DNA from: Quillaja saponaria
Taxonomy: Eukaryota > Streptophyta > Magnoliopsida > Fabales > Quillajaceae
Direction: 5' to 3'
DNA: 64,000 nt
NCBI GenBank assembly: GCA_029379385.1
Contig: CM055612.1
Coordinates: 15,624,001 to 15,688,000 of the forward strand
Shown: piece after piece, positions 10,148-20,681 of the stretch
Layout: each line of letters opens with the position of its first letter
Numbering within the stretch: the stretch's first letter is position 1
Program-made: the position numbers and the translations under genes
Notes under the pieces: generated by a model
The model's database searches: none
Seen by the model: only the letters and a program-made list of their open reading frames with translations
What the model was told of the DNA's origin: nothing

Positions 10148-13100
10148 GTGTGTGTGTGTGTTTTTTTTTTTTTTTTTGTTGGGAAACTTATTCTCATTTA
10201 CTTTTTGTTGTCACTTGTCAGTTATATTGTATCATGTGTTATTTCATTTATTCTTATTTATATTATGCTTTATAAAAGAATAGTTTTCTTGATCAGTTAG
10301 AACAACCACCGAAATACCAGTTTACTCTAGATGGAATCCATGATTGAGCACGTAATATGCACGTTCTTATTTACTTATATGGACTTATCTCTCTGTCTCT
10401 CTCTTTTGGTAGCTGGGTACTGACATGGAGTTACATGTTAATTCTCTTGGAACAATGAAGAACTTGTTCTGTTAGGATCTTTGTTGACATGAATCTATTT
10501 AAGGGTTGGGGTGACTATGCAGGGAAAGCAGGTCAGTGGATACAGAATCACTTTGTATTATTTCTGGAAAGTTGGTATGGGCCATTCGAATTGATATCCA
10601 CATTCTAGACAATGGAGGGTAAGCTATAGTTCATTTTTAGTATCTTATCAACCTTTTTCTTCACCCTCTATGCTATGGCCTCAACTGACTCGGCTGACTC
10701 TGCCTTGATTCCAATTTCTTGGACATGCTAATGCTTGATATCTCATCATCTTTGGTAATAGAAACCTTGTTGATGCTGCCAATATTGCTGCTTTGGCTGC
10801 TCTCTCGACATTCCGAAGGCCTGAGTGCTCGTTAGGAGGAGAAGATGGTCAGGAAGTCATAGTACATCCAGCTGAGGTTAGAAATTTAGTTTATTGTCAG
10901 TTATAATCTACCATGCGCTTGTGCAAGTCATATATTTAATTTTGGCATGAATGTATTCGACTAAAAGCAGTTAATCACTTTCCCCTTTGGCTGGCTGTTA
11001 TGGGTGTTGTGTAGGGATTCCTGTTAGAGAGGCATTTTCTTTCAATTCTGATCAGAAGGTAGAATAGAATATTGCAAGTATTACAATAGGATTAGTCTTC
11101 ATTGTTGCCTTTTTTTTTTGCCGACTTTGTTTGGCACATTGTAGTTTTAACATTTCTATGAAATAATATTTTTCTCACAATCTTAGATGTGAAAATGACA
11201 ATGACATCTAATACCAACTGAATTTTTTTCAACAGGGTTTACTCTAGTGGCTCCGCTCGAGCATTCGGTTATTTAATGATTACATATGGACTATAATATA
11301 GCTTCCAAATTTGTTGTTTTTGAGTTTTTGCTTTTATTGCTTGATAGGTGAGGGAGCCACTTCCTCTAATTATACATCATCTACCCATAGCTGTGACTTT
11401 TGGGTTTTTCAGCAATGAGGGCATAATGGTATGCATGTACTAGCTTTCACAATTGTGATTGGTTTTTAGTGAGCTTAGCTCAATATCAGTTTTCCTTTTT
11501 TATTTTTTTTAATGTGTTGCTTAGGTAATAGATCCGACACACAATGAAGAGACAGTAATGACGGGGCGTATGACTACCACACTTAATGCTAATGGTGATA
11601 TTTGTGCTATTCAAAAAGCTGGAGGGGAGGGTGTCTTGCAGAATGTTATCATGCATTGTCTGCAACTTGCTCGTTTGAAGGCTGGTGACATTACAGCCAA
11701 GATAAAAAATGCTGTAAGTTTTCCCTGAATGATATGTAGGCTTCCAGGACTTGAAGTGGCTGTCATGCTTCTGAACAGCTTGTGCAGTTGAAAACATTGT
11801 ATTTGATCAAAAAATTTGCAGCTTGGATTGTAAGGCTATGTTGGGATTCCTGGATTTAGAGGGAGGGATTGGGTTGCAAATCTTTTAGATTAATCCTTGA
11901 TGACCCATAAGACTTATGAAACTGAGTGGACAAAGGAAATGAAGATTTGTTTCTCTTTTTGTGGATTTTGAAGGAGCTCCAACTCCCTGTAATGCCTTTC
12001 AAATTTACATATACAAAATTTTGGAAACTTCTTGTTGCTTTTCCATAACCTGGAAATATTAACAATTTGTGGAGATCATCGAGAAAATTAAACTTGAAAC
12101 TCCAATCATATTCCTTCTATGAATAAAATGCTATAAAAAAGAACTATTTCTGCTGAACTCTTTAGGTGCATTGTGTTATAGCTTTGTTAGACCTGTGAGA
12201 AATTTGATTTATATTTTCTTATTCTTTGGAGGTACGTATGTCTATTTTCTAGAAAGCCTTCTTTGTTAGTTCCTTGCTTAATTTTGGAAATCTAAATGAT
12301 TTATCGTTCTTAGTAATCACTTTAATTTATGGATGCAGCTTCATATTTGGAGAATGAAGTTGAAGAAAAACACTGCACCAATTTGATTTTTCCTTCTGAA
12401 ATGATGCCATGCTTGCATCAAGAATTCCGATCCTCCTAAATGAAAGTTATTCATTCACCAATATCTTCTGTCATTTCATTTCTCGAGTCATCCTTTATAA
12501 ATTTTACCTAAACCAATACTACCTGTATTCTGAACCATAGTCCTTTCTTAAACTTACTTTGGCCTCACTAGTGTACAACTTAGCATAATGTATAGTTGGT
12601 GGGTTGATTTCTTTAAGCTTAACCATTTGAGGTTTATGATTATTGAATGTGATAGTAATGTTTGGTTGTGTTGAGTCCAGTGTTGTGAAAAGCGCGCCTT
12701 AGGTGCTAGGCGCAGGTGAGGCGGACCTAAATTGCCTCGCTTGGTCTAGGCAAGGCAATGATAGGTAAGGCGCATGCCTGGCTTGTCTAGGCGCTTGCTT
12801 TAGGTGAGGCGCTAGGTGTCCTAGGCACTGCATAGGCAGTTCTAGCTCTTTTTTTTTTTTTTTTTTTTTCAGGGCTGTGTTTGTTTGTATCATAATGATG
12901 TATATATAGTCAATATATAAATGGTGTATAATTTACAAAAGCCATACAGACCTTAAGTTCTTCTATTTATAAAAACCACAAGATTTTTTTCCCAAAAAAA
13001 AAAAAAAAAAAAAAAAATCTAGATTCTAGGGTTTCAAAAATTAGAAAGCAGCAACTCTCTCTTTGAGAGGTTGGTACCTAGCATTCAAATGTAGGATATG

Positions 13101-16100
13101 ATTATGAGAGAGCTTCCATTGTACCAAAATTCTGAAACAGAAAGTTTATTTGGGAGTGCTATGGCTGTTAGGCATAGAAAGACAAAGGCACCAGTAAAGT
13201 GGTGGAAGTTTTTCGGGCCTGAAACTCCAAATTTGCAGCAGTTTTCTATAAAAGTTCTTAGCTTGACATGCAGCTCATTAAGCTGTGAACAAAATTGGAG
13301 TGTTTTTGAGAATGTAAGTACCTAAATTCATAGTTAATTAAACCTTAAACTTAGAGTGTCATTTAGTTATATACCTTAGTATATTCTTTTTGTAGGTTCA
13401 TAGTAAAAAGAGGAATAGGCTTGCACAAGAGAGATTGAGTGATTTAGTGTATATCAAATACAATAGAGCCTTGATGCGAAGATACACATTGCGTGAAAAG
13501 ATTGATCCTATATCTTTAAAAGATATTGATGACAGTAATGAGTGGCTGATTGGGAGGACTGACGAAGAACAAAATGATCTTGTTTACAGTGATGATGACT
13601 TGGCTTGACGTTAGTGTAGCTTCAGGTGCTGAAGAGAGAAGATCTAACACAAGAGCTACGTCAAGAACATTTATGGGTTCAAGTTCTATTACCAAGAACC
13701 ATGCACATGAGCATGAGGAGTTATTAGAAGAAGATGATGAAGGTTACAACTTACAATTCTAATTATGCTGATTGTTAAATAAAATAATATAAGGAAAGGA
13801 TTGTGGCCTTGACTAATATCTCAAAGCCTACACCCATAAGCTTTATTTATAGTAAATAATAAAACATAGACTTCCACATTTAAACAATGTGGGATTACAC
13901 AATACAATAATATTATATTCCTAATACTCCCTTTCAAGATGGAGCATATAATGCTCAATCTTGTACAAATAAAACCCAATTATCAATCTCAGCACTCCCC
14001 TTTACTTACAACAATCTAGGTGAAGTTTCAATCTGTTTGATGAACATACTGGTACCCATGAATAGTACTCGTGTTGGCTGGAAAGAGACACAACCAAATT
14101 TGCCAGAAAAATAAAAAGAGCACCGTTGGAAAGACGCATAACAGGATTTTCCGGAAAAATAAAAAGAGCACTGCTGGAAAAAGACACAACGGAAAGTTCA
14201 TGAAGGTACTGTTGAACTATCAAACTCTTTGAGTCGTCAAACCCTAAATAGGCTTGAAAAGAAAAGGAGAGTGAGTCGTCTTTTAGATGAAAGAGATAAT
14301 TAGGGATAGAAAAGAGGAAATAATGAGGCTTGAATGGAAGAAATAACTAGATTTAATGATAATTGGCGGCAACCAGATAAAAGAAAGAGAAGGTTAGGGT
14401 CCTTTTCAAAATCGGGCAAAGATCGGGTTTGGGTTTCAAACCCGCTCTGATATCATGTTAAATAAAATAATATAAGAAAAAGATTGTGGCCTTGATTAAT
14501 ATCTCAAAGCCTACACCTATAAGTTTTATTTATAGTAAATAATAAAACATAGACTTCCACATTTAAACAATGTGGGACTACACAATACAATAATATTATA
14601 TTCCTAATAGTAATGTTGGACCTACAAGTATTGATGAGGATAAGACGAGCAACTTGTAAGTAGGAGGAAAAACTGTTTTTTGAAAGATGCTTGCATCTGA
14701 AATTTATGTTTACTTTCTTGTTTGAACTTGACTTGGAGTTTGAAATGGCTCATGTGTTATTCTATATGCTTTAAATCTTTAATACAATGGTTTTTTGTGA
14801 TATATAAGTTTAATCTCCCATTCCCATTATCATTATATATATCTTCACTTAAGAATATTTTAATTTTTTTTACTTAAGTGCGCCTAGGCGTGCGCCTGCG
14901 CCTAGCGCCTAGGCAATATAAGCCCTTATTGCCTAGATGCGCCTAATGTTTTTTAAAACATTGGTTGAGTCTTGGTTCAAGTGTTAACATTCCCTAAATT
15001 GCTCTTTAGTTTCGACTTTGTTTAATTTTTTGGGTTCTTTTGTAGTTTTGGGTTTGACTGTGCCAGGGACTTTCACTTCTGTGTCTATATTAAATAAATA
15101 TATGTTATTAATCTTAGTTTCTAAGCATTGAGTGTTTGGGACAATTGATCAATGGAAGGACCAGCATGTGACAGTGTCTCAGATTCTTATTTTGGAGGAG
15201 TAATATGATCAGTGATGATTGATGAGCACATAGAAATTATGATGTCAGTTATAATTACTTGTGTTGAGGGGTATAATTCTATTTAGGATAAGGATGGAAT
15301 AATTTGGGCATTTGGGTCTTATTAATTAGAAATTTGGGTAAAGTAGGAATCTAGGATTTAACCATTAGCATTTTGAATAGGGAATGATGTGAGTGTTTTC
15401 CTTGTGGCCTTCTCCCTTCCCTTGTTCCTCTATCTTGTTTCTCTCTCCTATTTCTTTCTCCTCCTCTCCTTTCATTTCCTCCCTATATTATCTTTCTGTC
15501 CTGCATCATTGAGTTTGAGTGCTTGTGCAAGATTGAGTTTTAAGCTAAATAAACCACTTTGTTCTATGACTAAGCTTCATGGTAAGATTTAAGGCTACGT
15601 TTTTCATTGTAACCTTTGAGCTTAATGGCGCCTCCTCCCCGACAAGAACACGTTCGAGGGTGGGATTGTCGTTTGATTGTTTCTGGTAATTACCAGATAA
15701 AAACCAGGATTTTCTCTGCTTGATCAGCACAGCAAGTGATGCATGCATATTTGACTGTACTATGCCTTTAGATGACCAATGCATAGTTGTTCTCTAGTGG
15801 AATTAATTTTATTATTAATTGTAGAACATCACGTTAAGCTTCTGATTTGTTTGAAGTGTTCTCCTTCTTTTGTGTGACATTTCTTGTGCTTTTGTAAGGT
15901 GTCTAGTGTTGTGAAAAGCACGCCTTAGGCGCTAGGTGCAGGCGAGGAGAACCTAAAGTGCCTCGTTTGGTCTAGGCGAGGCACTGATAGGTGAGGCGCA
16001 CGCCTAGCTTGCCTAGGCACTCACTTTAGGTGAGGCGCTGCCTAGGAAGTTCCAGCTTTTTTTTTTAGGGCCTTGTTTGGAATATAATAATATACATATA

Positions 16101-19100
16101 TATAGTAAATATATAGTTGGTGTACAATTTACAAAAGCTATACAAACCTTAAGTCCTTCAACTTATAAAAATCACAAGACCTTATTCTTTCAAAATAAAA
16201 ATAAAAATATCTAGGGTTTAAAAAGATCTAACATGAGCTACGTCAAGAATATTTATGGGTTCAAGTTCTACTACCAAGAACCATGCACATGGGCATGAGG
16301 ACTTATTAGAAGATGATAAAGGTTACAATTCTAATGATGGTGATTGAGGTCATGTTGGTTCTCTAAGTATTGATGAGGATGAGACAATGAGCAATTCATG
16401 AGTAAGAGGAATAACTGATTTTTAAAAGATGCTTGTATTTGAGTTTTATGTTTATTTTCTTTTTTGAACTTGACTTGAAGTTTGAAATGGCTCATGTGTT
16501 ATTCCATAAGCTTTAAATCTTTAAGTTTAATCCATCATTCCCACTATCATTATATATATCTTCTCTTAAAATTATTTAAATTTTTTTTTTTTTACTTAAG
16601 TGCGCCTGCGCCTTGCGCCTAGGCGATAGAAGCCCTTATCGCCTAAATGTGCCTAGCATTTTTTAAAACATTGGGTATGTCATAACACTGTCAGTTGTCC
16701 CTTACATTTGTCTTTCTGGCTTTGTATCCCCTAGCAAATGATTAATCAATATTTTGGTTTAATTCTTCAACACCAAAGGGGAAACATGGTTAATTTAGCT
16801 TTGGAAATTTATGACAGAACCTTAACTTGGCCTTTGTAATTTTCATTTTCTTTAACAAGCATTGGGAGTATCTTTTTGAGCATAGAGTTTGGTATGAATT
16901 GATCATTAAGATGGATTTCTTGGGTTATTCTTTGGTTGATATTGAGCTGTTACAGTTGGCAATTGAGAAGTTAGATTGTTTAAAATGTTAGAACGATGTA
17001 GTAATGGGAGACTGGTTAAATTGTTTTAACATGCTTTTTGTCTACTTATGCATGTGACTGTGAACTGTAAATAAAAGAGGGAGCAGGAATCCATACACCT
17101 TGAATCCATGTGGGACTAAGTAAAGATAAGGATCTATATGTAGAAGGGGAGAGGACAGCTTTTATAATCTATTTTGGGAACATACAGTTTTTCTGGAATA
17201 TTGCAGTCATGTAGAGATGTTAGCTTCCTGAAGTTTAGAGTAATTGTGACAAATACACTATATTTACATTTTCTGAATGGAAGTTCCATGTATGGCATCT
17301 ATAGAAAATAATATGTCATTACAAGTTACAATTTTAGGACTTATTTCCATTAGATCTGAATAAGGTGCGAAAATAATCGATAGACGATAGTTTTCGAGTT
17401 TTGGGGTGAAAGTGTTCCAGAACATCTTAAGCAAATTTCCAGGTATGGGAAGGATTTCATATGCTTATAATGCATTAATGGGATGTAAAACTGAAATTTA
17501 TGATTCAAGTGATTAAAGTATTTCCTGTACTTGGCTGATTTAGTCAGTGAGTTATAGGAAGGTACTTTCTTGCTAATCCACACTCTTGTTTGTAACTTGA
17601 CTGATGTAGGTTGAATCATACAACACTGAGAGAGCGCTGCGGAAGATTAGGCGTCACCCGTCTTCTATTGCTGTGGATGTAAGTGGAGCTGGTCCAAATT
17701 TAGGGGGAAAACAAAATCAATTGAATGACCAGAAGGGTGGCCATCTCTTAGACAGACTGAAGCTGTCATCTGAGGGGAGTGTTGCCGACACTGATGCTGA
17801 AACTAAATCAATGGAACCAGGACAAACTAACAGGAGAGACGGAGTTTCCAAAAATTTCATTGGGGCCCCCTCCAGCTGGTATGATGTCCACCTGTTCGTA
17901 AACCTCGTGACCTCCTTTCTATATCCTTTTTATTATTCTTTTATAGTATTAGTATGGCATAGCAAACTTGAGTCTGTTGTTTGCAGGTTTCTATAAACCC
18001 TGTAGCACATACATACAACTGTAAAATACATTTATATACAGAACAAGTACATGTGCAAAAAATAGTCTAAAAATGAATAATGAAAAGGAAGAAAAACTTA
18101 CGTCCTACAGAAAACATGTAAATGTCAAATATTAGTTTGCTCAAAATGAGACTAAAAAGAGAACAAAGCAGTCAGTGTCTAGAAAATCTAGAAACCCTCT
18201 GAAATAAATATGACTCCAGAAACTTGAGAAAAAGAAAACAAAGCTACTGCAGCAGCATAATAATGTAAAAATGAAGTAAAAGATAGTAAGAGTTTTTATA
18301 TATATCGAAAGTGAAAAAAAAGAGTAAGAGTGTCAGTACACTTTGGACAACAATTTTTGACATACCAAGCATGTGTTGAATGTTTCATTAATTCTTCTCG
18401 TGACCAGAATTTTTTTTCTGTACTAGGAAAAAAAACATTTACTCTCCTATTTTTTGATTTAATGAGTATTATTTCTAACCAGCATTTTCCCTTTCTTCTT
18501 CAGGGATCCTTACTCGAAGGGCGTTGATACAGATTTACTAAAAGCTTCTCTAGCTTCACGTGGTACTAAATTTCTTCATTCTTTTTTTCTAATAGAAAAA
18601 AAAGAAAAAGGAAATCAAGGTTGTACATTGTACTTCTGCCATGCATTACAATTTCAGCAACGATTGACAAATGAAAATAAATAATATCCAACAACCAACT
18701 AATGAAAATAAATGAGAAGCTTTACGTGGTGCTAAATTTCTTCTTTCTTTTTCTTCAATAGAAGGAAAAAAAAAAAGAAAACCAATACTGGATGAAGGAA
18801 GAGTATTATGATATGCAGATTAGCAGGGTAAAAACTAGCCAAATCTCATGAAAATGTGGTCAGTGATTCAGAATTGTGTAGGCATTTAACTGTTTCTTAG
18901 ATTTCTTTTTAGTTGTCTGACGCTCAAGTAGTTCTTTAACAATAAGATTAGTTATAAACTTAAAATAACAGACATCTAATGAAAAATATCAACTACCATA
19001 AGGTGGAGCTAATCCCTTATCTGTAGTAATCAGTGTCTACCTGAGTTTTTAAAATCTTAGATTGGATTAAAAGTGTGCTGGAATTCATAAGTATAGCTCT

Positions 19101-20681
19101 TCTTTACTTTGACATGCAAATTATGAATAAAATAATGGAGCACCTGGATGGTCATCAGATTTATCCCCCTTCCTTTTTTGTTTCAGGAAATGGGGCACCT
19201 ATCATTTGGTAATTAGTTCTTTTCTTTTAGGTGGTTCGCCCCAATCTTCGATTTTTTTGTGTGGATATACCAAATAAATACAAGACCACCTGTACATATT
19301 TATAAATCTGTCTACAGTGTCTATCGGAGGACCTTAGGATTTTCAGATCGATATGAAGTATACAAAACATATGGTAAAGCATTTAGGGTTAGTAATTGAT
19401 ATAGTAGTAGGCCCTGGAAAGGTCAAGGTTAGAATTAAAAACAGCAGCTGGATTTGAAATGAGTGCCAGAATTATTCTTTGAGCATGCAATTCAGGTTTT
19501 TTATTTGTTTTTTGTGGCTAACATTTGGGTGATGTGGGGTTACAATTTAAGGAAAATTCGAGTGTTTTGGAGGACTGAGCAACTTTAACTTCTAATATGA
19601 CACGGTTTATCTAAGGAAACTAACTGACAGACACTTTGAAAAGAATAACATGAAATGACTTACGATAATGAGATCCACCCAACAAATAGAACCACCATGG
19701 TGCAGCCAAGGAGGCTTGTTTGGAGTTTGGACTCCTATGACCATTAACATATATCTTTGGGCTCCCTAAGAGGATGTAACTTTTTTGAGCAGCCAAGGGC
19801 TGCTGCATTTTATGTAGTTACCTTCCATATCTGTGTTCAGTATGTCTGGATAACTTAATAGTCACCAATGGAAGTGAGAGAGTGACAAATGAGGGCCTGT
19901 CATTTGATATTTTCAATACTATTGTAGTAAGAGTTGAAAGGAGGTTTTTGAAGATGTTCTAGTCAGTTGGAAGTGTTGAGACAAGGAGCATTTTCTTTAT
20001 TTCCAATTATCTGTTCTGATCAAGACATGACCAGGTTCTATTTTGGACAGGTATGGGTCAATGTGGTGTTATGATCTTTTGGTTATAGTATCTTGCAGAG
20101 CTTTTTGAATAGAAATTTGTGGCTCTGTAGGGGTTCAACGAATTGAAAAGTTTTTTCACTCTTAAACCTTTAATTTTTCCTAGAAGTTCTAGAGATGAGC
20201 TTCAAAACGGTTCTAGCAACTGTAAAATGTAAAATTTCTGCTTCTGGAGTGTTTTCCCAGCTTAAACCTTGTATCTCGGCATTTGCATCATTGTGATATT
20301 AGGCTGCTCTACATGTCTACATCAGCGTTTTAGATTTTAATTTTCACCTGAGCACTCTGCATGTAACAATGTAGCTTTTTCTAATAAAAACATATCTACA
20401 CCAAGGTGAATCTGATGGGTGGGAGATAGGTCTTCCAGATTTAATCAGTTATCTTGAAATGTGCAGTCATGTCAACTCAGAGTAAAATAAAGGAATCAAG
20501 AGATGAGAAAGTGTCTAATGAAGCTAAACCAGAGCAACCTTCTGAAAATACCAAGCCGGCTTCATCATCAATTGAGGCAGCCCAAACTGATATCCAAAAT
20601 AATGAAGAGAAAACTCTGAAGGATGCTGTGAAGCCCAAGAACAAGAGAAAAAAGAGAGCATCATCTAATGATGCTAGATAG
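9801..20681 (+). CDS. RRP45: Exosome complex component RRP45 (CER7-like), eight coding exons
   Basis: This is a subunit of the RNA exosome core ring, which takes part in 3'-to-5' RNA processing and decay in nucleus and cytoplasm. The model joins 9801-10147, 10523-10618, 10762-10876, 11348-11428, 11525-11713, 17610-17878, 18504-18562 and 20467-20681. All introns are GT...AG, phases agree, and 1,371 coding bases give 456 residues; Arabidopsis CER7 is of similar length. Residues 1-276 form the RNase PH-like region, with recognisable stretches IDGRRPFDYR, LDNGGNLVDAANIAALAAL and VIDPTHNEE. The rest is a hydrophilic C-terminal extension ending in LKDAVKPKNKRKKR, a conserved plant tail with a probable nuclear signal. 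RRP45 has a phosphorolytic-enzyme fold but is regarded as structural in the eukaryotic ring. In Arabidopsis, CER7/RRP45B affects cuticular wax through CER3 expression. Intron 5 is 5.9 kb because of transposons. The last intron could hide a further small exon. No frame break was seen. Confidence 0.93.
10523..10618 (+). CDS. RRP45: RRP45 exon 2
   Basis: It encodes ESRSVDTESLCIISGKLVWA and continues to DIHILDNGG. The acceptor TATGCAG is at 10516-10522 and the donor GTAAGC at 10619. The motif is the RRP45 signature of RNase PH domain 1. Confidence 0.92.
10762..10876 (+). CDS. RRP45: RRP45 exon 3
   Basis: The split glycine codon is completed by the first base, giving GNLVDAANIAALAAL and then FRRPECSLGGEDGQEVIVHP. 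The acceptor AATAG is at 10757-10761 and the donor GTTAGA at 10877. Confidence 0.92.
11348..11428 (+). CDS. RRP45: RRP45 exon 4
   Basis: This exon has 27 full codons, VREPLPLIIHHLPIAVTFGF to EGIM. The acceptor GATAG is at 11343-11347 and the donor GTATGC at 11429. It covers the start of the second RNase PH sub-domain. Confidence 0.92.
11525..11713 (+). CDS. RRP45: RRP45 exon 5
   Basis: This exon has 63 full codons with VIDPTHNEETVMTGRMTTT and a C-terminal KAGDITAKIKNA. It is the core of RNase PH domain 2. The donor GTAAGT at 11714 opens the 5,896-base intron that carries the hAT and TRIM elements. Confidence 0.92.
13098..13760 (+). pseudogene. hAT transposase C-terminal fragment (dimerisation domain)
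   Basis: ESLFGSAMAVRHRKTKAPVK, then WWKFFGPETPNLQQF and SSLSCEQNWSVFEN, matches the hAT C-terminal dimerisation domain, whose hallmark is a Ser/Cys-Glu-x-Asn-Trp-Ser core. A GT...AG intron at about 13314-13396 separates it from VHSKKRNRLAQERL and SDLVYIKYNRAL, the expected continuation. A one-base frame change near 13604 separates that part from an acidic tail (HEELLEEDDEGYN). The N-terminal BED zinc finger and the catalytic domain are absent, so it cannot act as a transposase by itself. Confidence 0.88.
13773..14609 (-). mobile_element. TRIM retrotransposon nested in the hAT element
   Basis: Two direct repeats of 154 bases, 13773-13926 and 14456-14609, differ at six positions by eye, all transitions. 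Between them are about 530 bases with no coding frame. On the - strand the right repeat is followed at once by a tRNA-Met-type primer site, TGATATCAGAGC (14455-14444), and the left repeat is preceded by the purine tract GAAAGGGAG (13935-13927). This arrangement defines a terminal-repeat retrotransposon in miniature read right to left. LTRs end TTTAACA but begin TATTAGG, so the usual first TG is TA in both. No clear 5-bp target duplication was found (CTGAT against GTAAT). Confidence 0.9.
14060..14210. repeat. Imperfect internal repeats of the TRIM
   Basis: A motif with GGAAAGA(C/G), CACAAC and then CCAGAAAAATAAAAAGAGCAC recurs about three times at near 70-base spacing. It is probably local amplification in the non-coding interior. 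Confidence 0.65.
15904..16673 (+). mobile_element. Short hAT deletion derivative, same family
   Basis: It starts TAGTGTTGTGAAAA and ends TTTTAAAACATTG, with the same subterminal GCGCCTAGGC-type repeats as the copy at 12678. Its interior at about 16218-16350 matches the acidic tail of that copy's transposase remnant (about 13645-13765 plus 14614-14640) without the TRIM. It shows the site before the TRIM inserted. The dimerisation-domain region is deleted. The 8-bp flanks (AAGGTGTC and GGTATGTC) agree only in their last four bases, so it is older or rearranged. Confidence 0.85.
17610..17878 (+). CDS. RRP45: RRP45 exon 6
   Basis: It begins VESYNTERALRKIRRHPSSI, finishing the RNase PH region, and then runs into the hydrophilic extension (GGKQNQLNDQKGG). 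It ends in the first two bases of a tryptophan codon, IGAPSS(W), with donor GTATGA at 17879. The frame stays open past the donor, so an intron-retaining transcript would add foreign residues before a stop at 17994. Confidence 0.9.
18504..18562 (+). CDS. RRP45: RRP45 exon 7
   Basis: It completes the tryptophan codon and adds DPYSKGVDTDLLKASLASR, a block conserved in plant RRP45. The acceptor CTTCAG is at 18498-18503 and the donor GTACTA at 18563. The donor region is partly duplicated about 166 bases downstream. Confidence 0.85.
18541..18785 (+). repeat. RRP45: Local duplication around the RRP45 exon 7 donor
   Basis: The segment around ACGTGGTACTAAATTTCTTC at 18557 recurs as ACGTGGTGCTAAATTTCTTC at 18723, each followed by a T-rich stretch, AATAGAA and a purine run. 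The second copy brings a potential extra 5' splice site at 18729. Confidence 0.7.
20467..20681 (+). CDS. RRP45: RRP45 exon 8 and stop
   Basis: The acceptor GTGCAG is at 20461-20466, and the frame runs to TAG at 20679-20681. It encodes the Lys/Glu-rich tail ending TLKDAVKPKNKRKKRASSN and three more residues. The LKDAVKPK motif is the reason for joining this exon to the gene, since it is the usual plant RRP45 C-terminus. Confidence 0.85.

Larger units (their letters stand above)
12678..14963 (+). mobile_element. hAT-superfamily DNA transposon in RRP45 intron 5
   Basis: The termini are CAGTGTTGTGAAAA at 12678 and TTTTAAAACATTG at 14963, imperfect inverted repeats. They are bracketed by the perfect 8-bp duplication GTTGAGTC at 12670-12677 and 14964-14971. 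An 8-bp duplication is diagnostic of hAT elements. Both subterminal regions (about 12693-12835 and 14880-14945) are packed with GCGCCTAGGC-like repeats, probably transposase-binding sites. Inside is a partial transposase (13098-13760) and, after it, a nested TRIM (13773-14609). Without the TRIM the element is about 1.45 kb, so it is internally deleted and not autonomous. It lies in the same orientation as the host gene. Confidence 0.92.

Noticed and set aside
10148..10283. Open frame running from RRP45 exon 1 into intron 1
   Set aside because: It is a hydrophobic, T-rich read-through after a GT donor; exon 2 continues the conserved protein exactly.
15389..15592. Leu/Ser-rich membrane-like frame in RRP45 intron 5
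   Set aside because: It is a pyrimidine-rich stretch inside the intron with no homology and no supporting neighbours.
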